Of a stretch of 64,000 nt of DNA, positions 1 to 8,821 are shown piece by piece. The translations under genes and the position numbers were made by a program. The stretch's first letter is position 1. The number at the start of each line of letters is the position of its first letter. The stretch comes from Nocardia sp. CDC159 (lineage in GTDB: Bacteria > Actinomycetota > Actinomycetes > Mycobacteriales > Mycobacteriaceae): NCBI RefSeq assembly GCF_023740735.1, contig NZ_JAMRXH010000027.1, forward strand, positions 1-64,000. The letters are read 5' to 3'. The notes beneath the pieces were generated by a model, which was not told the DNA's origin, did not search any database, and was given only the letters and a program-made list of their open reading frames with translations.

Positions 1-124
1 CATGGGCTCGATCCGAGCCCAGGCCCGATCAGTTACCTCACCTCGACCAACCACCGCATACAGCTAACACAACCACGACACCGACTCACCCAAACCCGCA
101 CAACCACTTACAGGACACGCCCTA

Positions 125-147
125 GCCCCGCCGAAGAATGGCGGGGC
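125..147. terminator. Hairpin downstream of the first gene
   Basis: Eight-base-pair stem (GCCCCGCC / GGCGGGGC) with a 7-base loop, about 45 bases past the stop of the minus-strand gene ending at 192. There is no T-run on either side, so termination is only inferred. Nothing else is recognisable in bases 1-191. Confidence 0.35.
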
Positions 148-191
148 AACCACTGATTCAGGCCGAGCACAACGAGTGTTCGGCCCGAATA

Positions 192-1208
192 TCACTCAAC
201 TCTTCCAGGTTCGGGGTGGTCGTAGTCCCAACCCAAATATCCCGTGGCGCACAACTCGCGCAGAACCATGCGGATCTCGCCGGCCCAATCCTGCGCGTCG
301 CGCGGGACGTAGGGAAGCCGTGGGATGGTTCGTCGGAAGAAATCGGTCGGCGTTGACAAGTCGAGGTCGGTGGGCACGGTTACCCGCTGCTCGGAATAGG
401 TACCGGTGGTGCGGCGCTCGAACCCGATCACCGCGTCCTGACCATCCAACCGCACCGATACCAGCCGCACGTCGTGACCGATAGCGCCTTTGGGACGCAG
501 CTCCTTCAGCAACGCTCGTGCGCCCGCCTGGATGTCGTCTGGTCCGTTGCCGGTCAGCTCGACCTGCCACCGTAGGCTTTCCGGGGGCGTCGACGCCACC
601 ACCGTCTCTGGCGCCGGACGGCCGTGCTCGTCGCGGCGCAGACTCCGCACCGCGACCTGGCCAGTACCTTCCGGGACGGTGGCGATACCCCAACCGCCCG
701 GTATGGCGGGGAAGAAAAAATCCTCCGGCGCTGGGAGCACCCGACCTTCGCGGTCGACGAGCACCACAGCGTAATGGATGTGATCGAATTCCCCGCCCGA
801 GCAGCGGAAGAAATAACCCTGCTCGGCCCAGTCGGGACCAAGCAGCGCTCGCACCCACCCCTCGGACTCGACGACCGGCAACCCCGAACCGACGTCCGGC
901 TCGCCGGTCCGCTCCGCTGTGCCGCTGCCCCACACCGACACCAGCACCCCCGTTACCCGGACACCGTCGGCGAAACTCCCGAGATCCGAAGCGTCGATAT
1001 ACGCGACGTCGGTGTGGACGTCCAGGTCCGGGACGGTCACCGCCGGCCCGACAACCTCACGGACGGCCCGAGGCCACTGCTCCTCCTCGATGTTGGACCA
1101 TCCTCCGCACCGCACAACCGATCGGTCGGCTGCCCGCTGGGCAGCCACCTGCGCCGGGAAACGTCGCTCGATCTCGGCTGCTACACCCTCAGCTGTAGTG
1201 GTCACCAC
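192..1208 (-). CDS. Hypothetical protein, 338 aa
   Basis: I do not recognise a family. The protein is soluble-looking, acidic, and has no signal peptide or membrane segment. It begins with a helical stretch (EGVAAEIERRFPAQVAAQRA) and has a central HIHYAVVLVDREGRV strand-like segment near residues 140-155. A GAGGAGG ribosome site 6 bases before GTG at 1208 decides the start; a second GTG follows immediately. Codon use is typical of a GC-rich actinomycete. It is the last of three minus-strand genes (with 1267-1852 and 1898-3307), 58 bases beyond its neighbour, so co-transcription is possible but not shown. Confidence 0.7.
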   Translation of the reverse strand: MVTTTAEGVAAEIERRFPAQVAAQRAADRSVVRCGGWSNIEEEQWPRAVREVVGPAVTVPDLDVHTDVAYIDASDLGSFADGVRVTGVLVSVWGSGTAERTGEPDVGSGLPVVESEGWVRALLGPDWAEQGYFFRCSGGEFDHIHYAVVLVDREGRVLPAPEDFFFPAIPGGWGIATVPEGTGQVAVRSLRRDEHGRPAPETVVASTPPESLRWQVELTGNGPDDIQAGARALLKELRPKGAIGHDVRLVSVRLDGQDAVIGFERRTTGTYSEQRVTVPTDLDLSTPTDFFRRTIPRLPYVPRDAQDWAGEIRMVLRELCATGYLGWDYDHPEPGRVE

Positions 1209-1266
1209 GTCCGTCCTCCTCGTCGAGCAATCCGGGTACGGACCTCGGTTGCGAGCCTCGGACTGC

Positions 1267-1852
1267 TCATTTGAAGATATCCAATGACGTGTTCACCCAC
1301 GATTCACAGCGCAGCTTGGTGGGATCCCCATAATTGCAGTAGAAGGTTATCAACCCGATTGGGCTTCCCGTCGGCATGTCATAGGGGTCTTTCCCCTCGC
1401 CCCTGGAAGCCACAGCGATGACCTCCTGTGACTGGATGACTTTACAGTTGTTTCCGGAGTCGTCACACCGTTTTTTCCTGGCCCATGCGTGAAATTCGTA
1501 ATTTCCTCGCGGGTTACCGGTCCCTCTACTGTTTCTCAGGGTGAAGTCAATTACTTTTATTCTGGTGATATGATGCCGATAGCGCGCTTTGTCCATGCCG
1601 AATCCGTAGCCGTATGTCGATTCCGCCACCTCGTTACCCTCATACTTCTTGGGTACGCAGTAGTACCCGCGGCGAATAGGGATGTCTCCGATCGTCGTCG
1701 GCACGGTTCGTTCGATGTTCGAGCTGTCGTGTTTGAAGGGAGGCCTGCGTTTGTCGCAGTCGTCTGTGGCCTGAGCCGAGGCCGGGGCCACAACCCAAAA
1801 CTCCCCCGCCGAGCAGGACGAGTGCCGCCAGAACTACTCTAATGATGTTCAT
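1267..1852 (-). CDS. Small secreted protein, apparent frameshift in the signal peptide
   Basis: From GTG at 1791 an open frame gives a Cys-containing, basic, 174-residue protein that starts right at a signal-peptidase-like APASAQA site, so its real N-terminus lies upstream. In the adjacent frame an ATG at 1850-1852, with GGAAG just upstream, starts a clear hydrophobic signal peptide (MNIIRVVLAALVLLGGG). Removing one base from the five-C run at 1803-1807 (plus strand) joins the two as ...LLGGGEFWVVAPASAQA. This may be a sequencing error, a recent mutation or slippage. The mature part matches no family I know; it has several Cys residues and lower GC than its neighbours. It lies 45 bases downstream of the LGFP gene. 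Confidence 0.55.
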
Positions 1853-1897
1853 TGTTCTTCCACCCAAAGCTTGTAGCCGAAAAATTCACAAAGCTTG

Positions 1898-3307
1898 TCA
1901 CTCGCCATAGTCGGCCTGGTAGACGGTTCCGTCCGCAGCTCGTGCGAGCGCACCTTTCTGAAAACTCTGGGCGAGCACCAAGCCGTCGTTCAAATCTGTG
2001 GTCCGCGGGTTTTCGGTGGGATAGCCCAGCGGACCACGTTCGGACCTCAGCTGCTTCCACACGTTCACGACGAACGGTGGAATACGCCACGCACCGATGA
2101 CAGGAAACCAGTAAACGGCGGCGCCGTTCTCGAAGAAGACGTAATGCCCTGTGTTGTCGGGGGCTACCAGCTCGTCGGATGTCGGCAACCCCATTTCGCC
2201 GTCCTCGCGCCCGACTTCGGCCCACCGGTCCCGGATCGCGCCGTACAGTAGCCGGGACCCGGTCGGGCCGGACCAGGTGATCGTCCCGTTCTCGAAATTG
2301 TTGAACCGACCGTCGTTCTTCCGGACGGGCAGTTCATCGGTGTTCGGATACCCCAGCGGTCCGCCCTCGGCACCCACGCTGTTCCATTTCTCCCGGATCG
2401 CCCCGCCGATCGCGTAGGCCTCGTTGAGGTGCCAGTAGATGACGGCACCGTCGAACTCTTGACGTCGTCCACCGTTCGCAGAGGGAATCTCGTCGGTTCT
2501 CGGATAGCCCAAGTAGCCGGCTTCCCAGCCGTGGCGCTGCCACGCGGCGAAGAAGTGGTTCACCACCGGATGCGCGCCACCCCACGACGACCAGTAAATG
2601 GGCCCGTTCTGGAACGTCGAGCGCTTGCCGACATTATCCGGGTTCGTCAGCTCGTTGCTCGTCGGGAACAGCAGGAAGCTGTTCGGACCACCGAGCTCGT
2701 TGTACTTGTCCCGGATCGCCCCGCACACCTCGTACGGTGCAGGCCAATACACCTGACACCCATCGGTCATCCGAAGCTGCGCATTGCGGGAAGCCGTGCG
2801 GGCCTCCATCGTCTCTGCTTTGTCGGCCTGCTCCTTGGTGAACCCGTCGGGGACCTTCTCCCGGTCCGACCGCATCTTCCCGGGAACGACCGTCGCGTTC
2901 GGATGCTCAGTCGGTTTCCACTGTCCGGCAGGCGCTTTCGGCGGAGCCGTAGTTGTCGACGGCGCAGCCGGTGACATGGACGTAGAACCGGTCGCCGGTG
3001 CGCTCTGTGAGGGTGAGGGCTTCACGAAGGTGGATGGCACCGATGTCGTCGACGAACCCGACGGAGGCGAGGCTGGAGGGGTACCGCGCGATGGTGTGCT
3101 CGGCGGCGCAGGCTTGGGTGTCACCGACGCTGGGGACGAGGGCACAGCTGCGGTCGTGGATGTGACCGATGGAGTCGCGCTGGGCTGCGCGGTGGCGATG
3201 GCTCCTCCGGCTACGATGGCCGCGAGTACCGAGGCCACGCCAGCCGCTCGGACCACGCGGGTCAACCTTCGTCCCCTGCTAGATGGATATAGCCGACCAG
3301 ACGTCAT
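1898..3307 (-). CDS. Secreted LGFP-repeat protein
   Basis: A 469-residue envelope protein. The start is ATG 3307, with GGAGGGG 7 bases upstream; the longer reading frame adds 28 residues without a better site. Layout: twin-Arg-rich N-region and hydrophobic signal segment ending in ATAQP (about residues 14-42), a Ser/Thr/Pro-rich linker (about 45-140), then four to five LGFP-type repeats of about 53 residues, recognisable from LLFPTSNE, LGYPRTDE, LGYPNTDE, MGLPTSDE and LGYPTENP, each followed by a F.NG..YW strand. LGFP repeats are typical of corynebacterial and nocardial wall-associated proteins and are thought to help anchor proteins in the mycolate envelope. The protein has no catalytic domain, so its role is probably structural or adhesive. 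Confidence 0.85.
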   Translation of the reverse strand: MTSGRLYPSSRGRRLTRVVRAAGVASVLAAIVAGGAIATAQPSATPSVTSTTAAVPSSPASVTPKPAPPSTPSRGTPPASPPSGSSTTSVPSTFVKPSPSQSAPATGSTSMSPAAPSTTTAPPKAPAGQWKPTEHPNATVVPGKMRSDREKVPDGFTKEQADKAETMEARTASRNAQLRMTDGCQVYWPAPYEVCGAIRDKYNELGGPNSFLLFPTSNELTNPDNVGKRSTFQNGPIYWSSWGGAHPVVNHFFAAWQRHGWEAGYLGYPRTDEIPSANGGRRQEFDGAVIYWHLNEAYAIGGAIREKWNSVGAEGGPLGYPNTDELPVRKNDGRFNNFENGTITWSGPTGSRLLYGAIRDRWAEVGREDGEMGLPTSDELVAPDNTGHYVFFENGAAVYWFPVIGAWRIPPFVVNVWKQLRSERGPLGYPTENPRTTDLNDGLVLAQSFQKGALARAADGTVYQADYGE

Positions 3308-3877
3308 AATCCCCTCCTGTTCACCCAACCCAGACTTGCCGCGCCAAACCCGCGAAACATGCTCTGGCTCAACGGGAAACGCGACCGGCACGCACGCTAG
3401 GCGACTTAACGAGCAGACCGCCGGGTTTCTGCCGAATGGAACCGAGCACCCCCTACTGCGGACAGCCCTGCACAGAGCTCGTCCGCCCGAAATCCAAATC
3501 TGCTATCTCTGCACGTCACACACGGTTTGCGCCTGAAGCTGTTGTTCATGTGACCTGCAGTCGTTCGGCGGCGCGCACGGCGTTTGGTCCCCGACTGGTC
3601 CCCAACTCTGGAGGGTGCACCAGTCATCGAAGCGCCGACAACGTGCAGTGCCAGCCAGTAACCTTCGGAAGGTGTCTACGGCTCTGGGTTCGGATGACGA
3701 AGAGCCGAAATGTCCTCCGCCACGGCCTCGGCCGTCATCGATGGGTCATTGAGCGCACGATTTCTTGGCCGGGCGGGGCGGTGTGTCTGGTGCGGCGACG
3801 CAAAACCGTTGGAAATCAACGTGAGCCACCTACCTCACCAGCGACCAAGCCGAAATAGGAACGGAGCAATCGTAGTC
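3308..3877. other. Non-coding spacer with mobile-element debris
   Basis: About 570 bases between divergent genes. No intact gene is visible. The only recognisable content is the transposase tail listed separately. The first 100 bases should carry the promoter of the LGFP gene, but I cannot place convincing -35/-10 boxes. Confidence 0.5.
3694..3768 (+). mobile_element. Remnant of an IS5-type transposase C-terminus
   Basis: In one plus-strand frame the translation reads SRNVLRHGLGRHRWVIERTI followed by SW. The R.RW.VERT..W pattern is the conserved segment around the catalytic Glu of IS5-family DDE transposases. Homology starts abruptly and degenerates after about 25 codons; there is no ORF of transposase size and no inverted repeats that I can see. 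It is a dead fragment. The family assignment is by motif only. Confidence 0.55.
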
Positions 3878-4507
3878 ATGGAGCCACACAACACATCGGC
3901 ACAACGCCCTGAAACACGCAGTGCCAGCACGGGCGTCGGCCGACAGACCGGGACGATCGATGCCAACGCCTACATGGACCGACTTCAGGCGGACAACGCC
4001 GCCGGTCGGTGCTTCATCTGCGAACTGGCCGACGAGCAGACAACTCGCGAGCACGAAACCGTCGCCTATCGTGACGAACACTGCGTCGTGTTCTTTCCGC
4101 CCTGGCCTCGCCTCTACGCCTACTGCCTGCTTGCCCCCCGGCGCCACGCGACGGAGGTCGTCTCGGACTTCACCGAAGACGACTACCTCGCACTGCAACT
4201 GCGCATCCATCGCCTCGGTCGGGTCCTCACCGAGATCACGCCCACCGAACGCCTCTACGTGTTCAGCTTCGGCAGCATGCAGGGTGTCGCGCACGTTCAC
4301 TGGCACATCGCGCCGCTCCCGCCGGGGACGCCCTTTCGCGAACAGCAGTTCGCCGCAGTCGACAAGCCCGAGTACCTCGTCATCGCAAAGGCCGAGGTCG
4401 ACGAACTGGCAGAGAGGGTGGGAGCTGGCATGGCCGCCCTCGCGGCGCCAGAACGCGACCGATGGAGTGGATCGAACACCGGCGCGAAGCCCTCTCTCAT
4501 CCCCTAA
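3878..4507 (+). CDS. HIT-family nucleotide hydrolase/transferase
   Basis: A 209-residue cytosolic protein of the histidine-triad superfamily. The catalytic triad is present as HVHWHI near residue 147, preceded by a strand-helix layout typical of HIT proteins. CFIC near residue 44 could form half of a zinc site as in other actinobacterial HIT proteins. The start at ATG 3878 follows AGGAACGGAG; the open frame extends upstream to 3710, but that part is the transposase remnant in another frame. Family members hydrolyse AMP-linked substrates such as adenylated amines or Ap4A. It stands alone between decayed sequence on both sides, so its substrate cannot be inferred. Confidence 0.85.
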   Translation: MEPHNTSAQRPETRSASTGVGRQTGTIDANAYMDRLQADNAAGRCFICELADEQTTREHETVAYRDEHCVVFFPPWPRLYAYCLLAPRRHATEVVSDFTEDDYLALQLRIHRLGRVLTEITPTERLYVFSFGSMQGVAHVHWHIAPLPPGTPFREQQFAAVDKPEYLVIAKAEVDELAERVGAGMAALAAPERDRWSGSNTGAKPSLIP

Positions 4508-4524
4508 CCCCCAGAAATCCGGAT

Positions 4525-5000
4525 TCATACTCGCACCAGAGGAAGTACCGGCACCGGTGTCCAGAAGGTGCGGGCCGACACCTTGTTGGCGAAGACGACC
4601 GGAACACCAAACTCCCGGGCGTAGAACTCGGCGATGGTGCTGAACTGGCGATGAAACTGCCCGGCCAGCAACGGAAGTCGGGGTGTCGATGCGGAGTGCG
4701 GCATCAGCAGCAGATCGGGCGCCTGATCGACCGTGTGCCGGAAGAACTCAGCGGTCTGGTTGTCGTGCAGATCCCGATCCCGAGACGGCCGACGTCTGTG
4801 TCGATCACTTTCGGCTCAGCCGACGGTGCGAAATACCAGCCTTCGAAGGCGGGCAGCGATCCCTTGCACACCCGGCCAAGTAGCTCACCACCCGGCCCGA
4901 ACAACGCGAAGGTGTTGTAGAACTGATCGTCGTCGGCTTCGAGATAGCTTGCGCCGATATATATATCGTACTCAGGATGCGAGGCCGGCCAGCCAGCGTT
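4525..5000 (-). pseudogene. Nitrilase/carbon-nitrogen hydrolase fragment, frameshifted
   Basis: Two minus-strand frames together encode the central and C-terminal parts of a carbon-nitrogen hydrolase. The upstream part (5000 to about 4767) carries YDIYIGASYLEA, the Lys region CKGSLPAFEGWYF and the nucleophile elbow GRLGIGIC. Right after that Cys the frame breaks. Continuing one frame over gives DNQTAEFFRHTVDQAPDLLL and then MPHSAS...FANKVSARTFW, ending at TGA 4525. Adding one base restores GIGICYDN, the usual family sequence. The N-terminal part with the catalytic Glu is absent. The gene is therefore both truncated and frameshifted and cannot make an active enzyme. Confidence 0.75.
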
Positions 5001-5042
5001 CCTTGACACCGCCCCAGGGTTCGCCACTGTCTGAACCGTCAC

Positions 5043-5227
5043 GGGTACACAACCGAAGAGATGGCGGCCCTCTTGAAGGTAGACCCGTCCAGCCTGCGAC
5101 GCTGGCGCACCGCACGGCCGCCACAAGGCCCGCCGTTCGTCCAGATCTCGGGCAGGGTCACCCGGTACCACGGCGCCGACGTCATCGCCTCCTCAAGGGC
5201 AAACGGATCGATCCGACGGTTGCCTGA
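5043..5227 (+). pseudogene. Excisionase-like HTH protein (xis), frameshifted and lacking a start
   Basis: The plus strand reads YTTEEMAALLKVDPSSLRRW, then RTARPPQGPPFVQISGRVTR and YHGADVI, a winged-helix AlpA/excisionase-type DNA-binding domain as found next to integrases of actinomycete integrative elements. At about 5187 the frame shifts by one base; the neighbouring frame supplies the expected tail LLKGKRIDPTVA and a TGA at 5225-5227. No start codon or ribosome site is evident upstream of 5043, where the nitrilase remnant begins. The stop overlaps the ATG of the following integrase fragment (TGATG), the usual xis-int coupling. Confidence 0.7.
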
Positions 5228-5486
5228 TGACCGACGGCCAGGTTCATGTGATCCCGATCGGTGCCGCAGTCCGAGGCGACATCGAGGTGCGCGGCAAGGG
5301 CCCGTCCTGCCGTGCCAGGGTGCGCTGGTCGGATCCAGTGACAAAAAAGCGGTCCTCGAAATCGCAGACCTTCGACACGCCGGAGGAGGCCCAAGAATGG
5401 ATCGACAAAATTCATCAGGCCGCCGCCCGGGGCGTCGAAGTAGCAGAAAACCCTCTCCGACCCAGGTCAGAGAGGGTTTTTCCGTG

Positions 5487-5505
<19 letters not shown>
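5227..5505 (+). pseudogene. N-terminal fragment of a tyrosine integrase
   Basis: Starts with ATG overlapping the xis stop. Residues 1-70 resemble the N-terminal arm-binding region of actinomycete phage/AICE integrases (GPSCRARVRWSDP, then SQTFDTPEEAQEWIDKI). The frame then runs through a terminator hairpin and stops inside a tRNA gene. The core-binding and catalytic domains, with the R-H-R-Y residues, are missing, so the gene is a 3'-deleted remnant. The order xis, int, tRNA with int reading towards the tRNA matches pSAM2-like elements, which integrate in tRNA-Pro. Confidence 0.7.
5447..5481. terminator. Bidirectional intrinsic terminator
   Basis: Perfect 11-bp stem AAAACCCTCTC / GAGAGGGTTTT with a 12-base loop. 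A T-run ends the right arm on the plus strand, and the minus strand likewise ends in TTTT. It lies 6 bases beyond the 3' end of the minus-strand tRNA-Pro and probably terminates that transcript. Confidence 0.85.
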
Positions 5506-5560
<55 letters not shown>

Positions 5561-5650
5561 TGGCTTCCCGCTCTCGCGGGTGCTCGAAGAGATTACCCCA
5601 CGGACCCCCGATGGGACCAAATCGGCAGGAGGGAGGGGGTTTCGTGGGGG

Positions 5651-6427
5651 TCAGAGGGGGCGGAGGTGGGCTGTGGCTCGGGGGGTGGAGTGGACGGCGA
5701 ACAGGAGGGTGAGGGTGTCGGGGGTGCGGAGGGGGTGGAGGTGGAGGGGGTCGCCGAAGTGGATGGGCTTGTTGTATTCGAGGATGTAGCGGTGGGGGGT
5801 GGTGGTGAGGTCGGTTGCGGGGGACGCGTATTCGTGGACGGCGTGCCAGTAGGCGGTGTTGGTCATGTGTTCGAAATGGTCGATGTCGCTGCGGCGCAAG
5901 GGGAATGGGATGCCGGGGGCGTCGGGGACGGGGGTGTGCAGCCACTGCTTCCAGCGCAGGCGGTGGTCGGTGGCGGTGGTGGCCATGAGGTCGGCGAATT
6001 CGTCGTGGATGCGCGACGGGCTCATCGTGTCCTTGTTCATGTGGATCCAGAAGCCCTCGGTCTCGATCAGGCCGCCGTTGTCGGCGTCGATGCGCACGCG
6101 CATGGCCAGCCAGCGCGAGGACAGGGCCGAGCACCAGCGCCGCACGCGCAGCTGGGCGGGCCATTCGATCGGGCGGATGACGTCGATGACGGTGCGGCGC
6201 ACGATCCAGTGCGGATGGGTGTCCATCGCGCCGGTGGCCACCAGGTGATCGACACCGGCCTCCTGCAGGTGCCGGGCGATGCCGTCGAGGCGCAGGTAGC
6301 GGTGTTCGTCCATGTCGACGGTGCCCAGACGGCGCTCGACGTCGAAGATGTGGCCGCTCGACGGGACGGGGGCCAGCGGTCGCGTCATGGCCTCGTCGAG
6401 GGCGGGAAGTGTCGCGAGCTGTGTCAT
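5651..6427 (-). CDS. Acyl-ACP thioesterase-like double-hotdog protein
   Basis: A 258-residue cytosolic protein resembling the FatA/FatB-type acyl-ACP thioesterases and mycobacterial Rv2001-type proteins. The first hotdog half lies around residues 20-140 (RHLQEAGVDHL; MDTHPHWIVRRT), the second around 175-255 with FEHMTNTAYWHA, equivalent to the H-M-N-N-x-x-Y-W motif. The predicted reaction is release of fatty acid from acyl-ACP or acyl-CoA. The start is the second of two nearby ATGs: GGAGG lies 8 bases before it but only 2 bases before the first. The longer frame to 6550 uses a TTG without a site. It stands alone next to the tRNA. Confidence 0.8.
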   Translation of the reverse strand: MTQLATLPALDEAMTRPLAPVPSSGHIFDVERRLGTVDMDEHRYLRLDGIARHLQEAGVDHLVATGAMDTHPHWIVRRTVIDVIRPIEWPAQLRVRRWCSALSSRWLAMRVRIDADNGGLIETEGFWIHMNKDTMSPSRIHDEFADLMATTATDHRLRWKQWLHTPVPDAPGIPFPLRRSDIDHFEHMTNTAYWHAVHEYASPATDLTTTPHRYILEYNKPIHFGDPLHLHPLRTPDTLTLLFAVHSTPRATAHLRPL

Positions 6428-6653
6428 CGGCATGACCTCCACTGGGGACGAATCGGGGTGACTGCGTCGGGCGTCGGCGTCGAGGCCCCGACCATCGCGT
6501 GCGCGCCTCGGGCCGCCGCGATCCAAGCCGAGATTAGTGCAGTCTGCCAACGTTTTCAGCGTGGCACCCCGCGTATTTCAAGGTCCACCTACACCAATCG
6601 GCGTCCGCGGCGCACAACGCACCACGGACGCCGACAAGGAGCGCCACCTCGGC

Positions 6654-7148
6654 TCAGCGCACGACCTCGAACTGATCGCCGGTATTGATGTAGTCGTAGA
6701 ACGCCTTGGCCCCCTCGGGCACCATCCGGATGCAGCCGTGCGACTGCTCCTCGACCGGGCCGATGTGGGTGGCGATATCGCCGTTGAAGAAGATCGCCCA
6801 CCGCATCTCGGCGTTGTGCATGGTGCTCCAGTGGTACTCCTTCTTGAACGCGGCGCGGAAGATACCCGGCGGCGTCTCGAAGCCCGGGCGGCCGTGCGAG
6901 ATCGGAGTGGGGCCGTAGACCACGCGGCCGCGGTCGAGCAGCCAGCCCTCGTTGGTCGACAGCTGCAGGCAGGCGCGTGTCTCGGCCGAGGTGCACGGCG
7001 CCTTGATCGGCGCGGGCGCGACCAGCGCCCCGACGCCGGGGATATCGGGCCCGCCGGGCCACAGCGGTGCGGCTTGGGCGGGGACGGCCACCGCCAGGGC
7101 GGCGACACCGCCGAGCACCGCGGGCCCGAGGAAACGCATTCTGCTCAT
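6654..7148 (-). CDS. Secreted L,D-transpeptidase (YkuD domain)
   Basis: A 164-residue exported protein. The signal peptide spans residues 1-26 (hydrophobic LGPAVLGGVAALAVAV then AQAAP). The rest is a compact YkuD domain ending in the catalytic motif HGCIRM near residue 140, with upstream IFFNGDIATHIG. Enzymes of this fold make 3-3 cross-links in peptidoglycan or attach proteins to it, a main cross-link type in mycolata. The short form without Ig-like domains differs from the large LdtMt2 type, so the exact reaction is open. AGAGG 6 bases before ATG 7148 fixes the start. It has no operon partner: the spacer to glpK is about 145 bases. Confidence 0.85.
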   Translation of the reverse strand: MSRMRFLGPAVLGGVAALAVAVPAQAAPLWPGGPDIPGVGALVAPAPIKAPCTSAETRACLQLSTNEGWLLDRGRVVYGPTPISHGRPGFETPPGIFRAAFKKEYHWSTMHNAEMRWAIFFNGDIATHIGPVEEQSHGCIRMVPEGAKAFYDYINTGDQFEVVR

Positions 7149-7294
7149 CGACAACCTCTCTATCCCGTCCCGCCCACCGGTGGTGGGGCGAGGGACCACT
7201 TCTTCGGCACGAGCTCGAAATCAAGCTGGAGGTGAAACGTGATCATTGTGGCCCGCGCCCGTGCCCGCCACCGGCATTTTCGCGACCGTGCCGC

Positions 7295-8821
7295 TCATCG
7301 CGCCGCGGCGCGGCGGCGCCGATCCGCGCGCAGCCAGCCGAAGGTCAGCTCGACCGCGCGCTTCCAGTTGTCGTATTCGTCCTCGCGCAGCGCCGGATCC
7401 ATCCGCGGCGTCCACTGCGCGGCCACCCGCCAATTGCGCCGCAGCCCCTCCAGATCCGGCCAGTAGCCGACCGACAGTCCCGCGGCGTAGGCCGCGCCCA
7501 GCGAGACCGTCTCGGCGACGAATGGGCGCATCACCGGCACGTCGAGCACGTCGGCCACGATCTGCATCAGCAGATTGTTCGACGTCATGCCGCCGTCGAC
7601 GCGCAGCGAACGGGCCTGCAGCCCGGAGTCGGCGTTCATCGCGTCGACCACCTCGCGGGTCTGCCAGGCCGTGGCCTCGAGCACCGCGCGGGCCAGGTGG
7701 CCGCGGGTGATGTAGGAGGTGAGCCCGATGATCAGCCCGCGCGCGTCGCCGCGCCAGTGCGGCGCGTACAGCCCCGAGAAGGCCGGGACGATATAGCAGC
7801 CGCCGTTGTCGTCGACCGTGCGGGCGAGGGTTTCGATCTCCGGGGCGCTGGCCACCAGCCCGATGTTGTCGCGGATCCACTGCACCAGCGAGCCGGTGAC
7901 CGCGATCGGCCCCTCCAGCGCGTAGACCGGATCGCGGTCGATCTGGTAGCCGATGGTGGTCAGCAGCCCGCGCTCGGATTGCACCAGTTCGCGGCCGGTG
8001 TTCATCATCAGGAAGCCGCCGGTGCCGTAGGTGCACTTGGTTTCCCCACGGGCGAAACAGGTTTGGCCGAACAGCGCCGCGTGCTGATCGCCCAGCGCCG
8101 CCGCGATCGGCAGTCCGGGCACCACCGCGCGGGTGGTGCCGTAGGAGGCCGTGGAAGGGCGGATGTGGGGCAGCATGGCCGCGGGGATGCCGAAGAACTC
8201 CAGCAGTTCGGTGTCCCAGGACAGCGAGGCCAGATTCATCAGCAGCGTGCGGCTGGCGTTGGTGACGTCGGTGACGTGCAGGCCGCCCTCGACGCCGCCG
8301 GTGAGGTTCCAGATCAGCCAGGTCTCGATGGTGCCGAACAGCACGTCCCCGCGCTCGGCGCGCTCGCGCAGGCCCGGGGTGGTGTCGAGCAGCCAGCGCA
8401 GCCGGGGCGCGGCGAAATAGGTCGCCAGGGGTAAACCGCACCGCTGGCGGATGCGCTCGGCCCCGGGGCGGGCCTGCAGCTCGCGCACCAGTTCCTCGGT
8501 GCGCACGTCCTGCCACACCACCGCCCGGCCGATCGGCACGCCGGTGCGCCGGTCCCACACCACGGTCGTCTCGCGCTGATTCGCGATCCCCACGGCCGCA
8601 ACCTGTTCCGCGCTCACGCCCGCCTCGCGCAGTACGCGGGGCAGGATGCGCTCGAGGTTGCGCCAGATCTCGGTGGCGTCCTGTTCCACCCAGCCCGGGC
8701 GCGGATAGTGCTGCTGATGCTCGCGCTGGGCCATCCCGACCAGCCGGGCGCGCTGATCGAACAGGATGCACCGGGTGGAGGTGGTGCCCTGGTCGATGGC
8801 CAGCACATAGCGTTGCGTCAT
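7295..8821 (-). CDS. glpK: Glycerol kinase (copy 1)
   Basis: A 508-residue cytosolic FGGY-family kinase converting glycerol and ATP to glycerol 3-phosphate. Family marks are visible: phosphate-binding AIDQGTTSTRCILFD at residue 8, NQRETTVVWDRRTG near 80, YGTGGFLMMNTG near 265, and the C-terminal signature SLRVDGGMTSNNLLMQ. Length is normal for GlpK. Its ATG overlaps the stop of the upstream iclR gene by four bases (ATGA), so the two are translationally coupled. A second glycerol kinase gene lies 2 kb away on the opposite strand with somewhat different sequence (for example FFGIPAAMLPHIRPS against LFGIPRAMLPRIAPS). Whether this copy prefers glycerol or a related polyol cannot be told from sequence. 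Confidence 0.93.
   Translation of the reverse strand: MTQRYVLAIDQGTTSTRCILFDQRARLVGMAQREHQQHYPRPGWVEQDATEIWRNLERILPRVLREAGVSAEQVAAVGIANQRETTVVWDRRTGVPIGRAVVWQDVRTEELVRELQARPGAERIRQRCGLPLATYFAAPRLRWLLDTTPGLRERAERGDVLFGTIETWLIWNLTGGVEGGLHVTDVTNASRTLLMNLASLSWDTELLEFFGIPAAMLPHIRPSTASYGTTRAVVPGLPIAAALGDQHAALFGQTCFARGETKCTYGTGGFLMMNTGRELVQSERGLLTTIGYQIDRDPVYALEGPIAVTGSLVQWIRDNIGLVASAPEIETLARTVDDNGGCYIVPAFSGLYAPHWRGDARGLIIGLTSYITRGHLARAVLEATAWQTREVVDAMNADSGLQARSLRVDGGMTSNNLLMQIVADVLDVPVMRPFVAETVSLGAAYAAGLSVGYWPDLEGLRRNWRVAAQWTPRMDPALREDEYDNWKRAVELTFGWLRADRRRRAAAR

Noticed and set aside
1640..1867. A short lipoprotein with lipobox VLGC in the signal-peptide frame
   Set aside because: After the hydrophobic segment the frame turns into Arg-rich shadow sequence; joining to the other frame gives a better secreted protein with a signal-peptidase I site.
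3406..3627. Possible integrase C-terminus (GDQSGTKRR) on the minus strand
   Set aside because: Only a few residues resemble integrase tails and no catalytic motif lies upstream; too weak to annotate.
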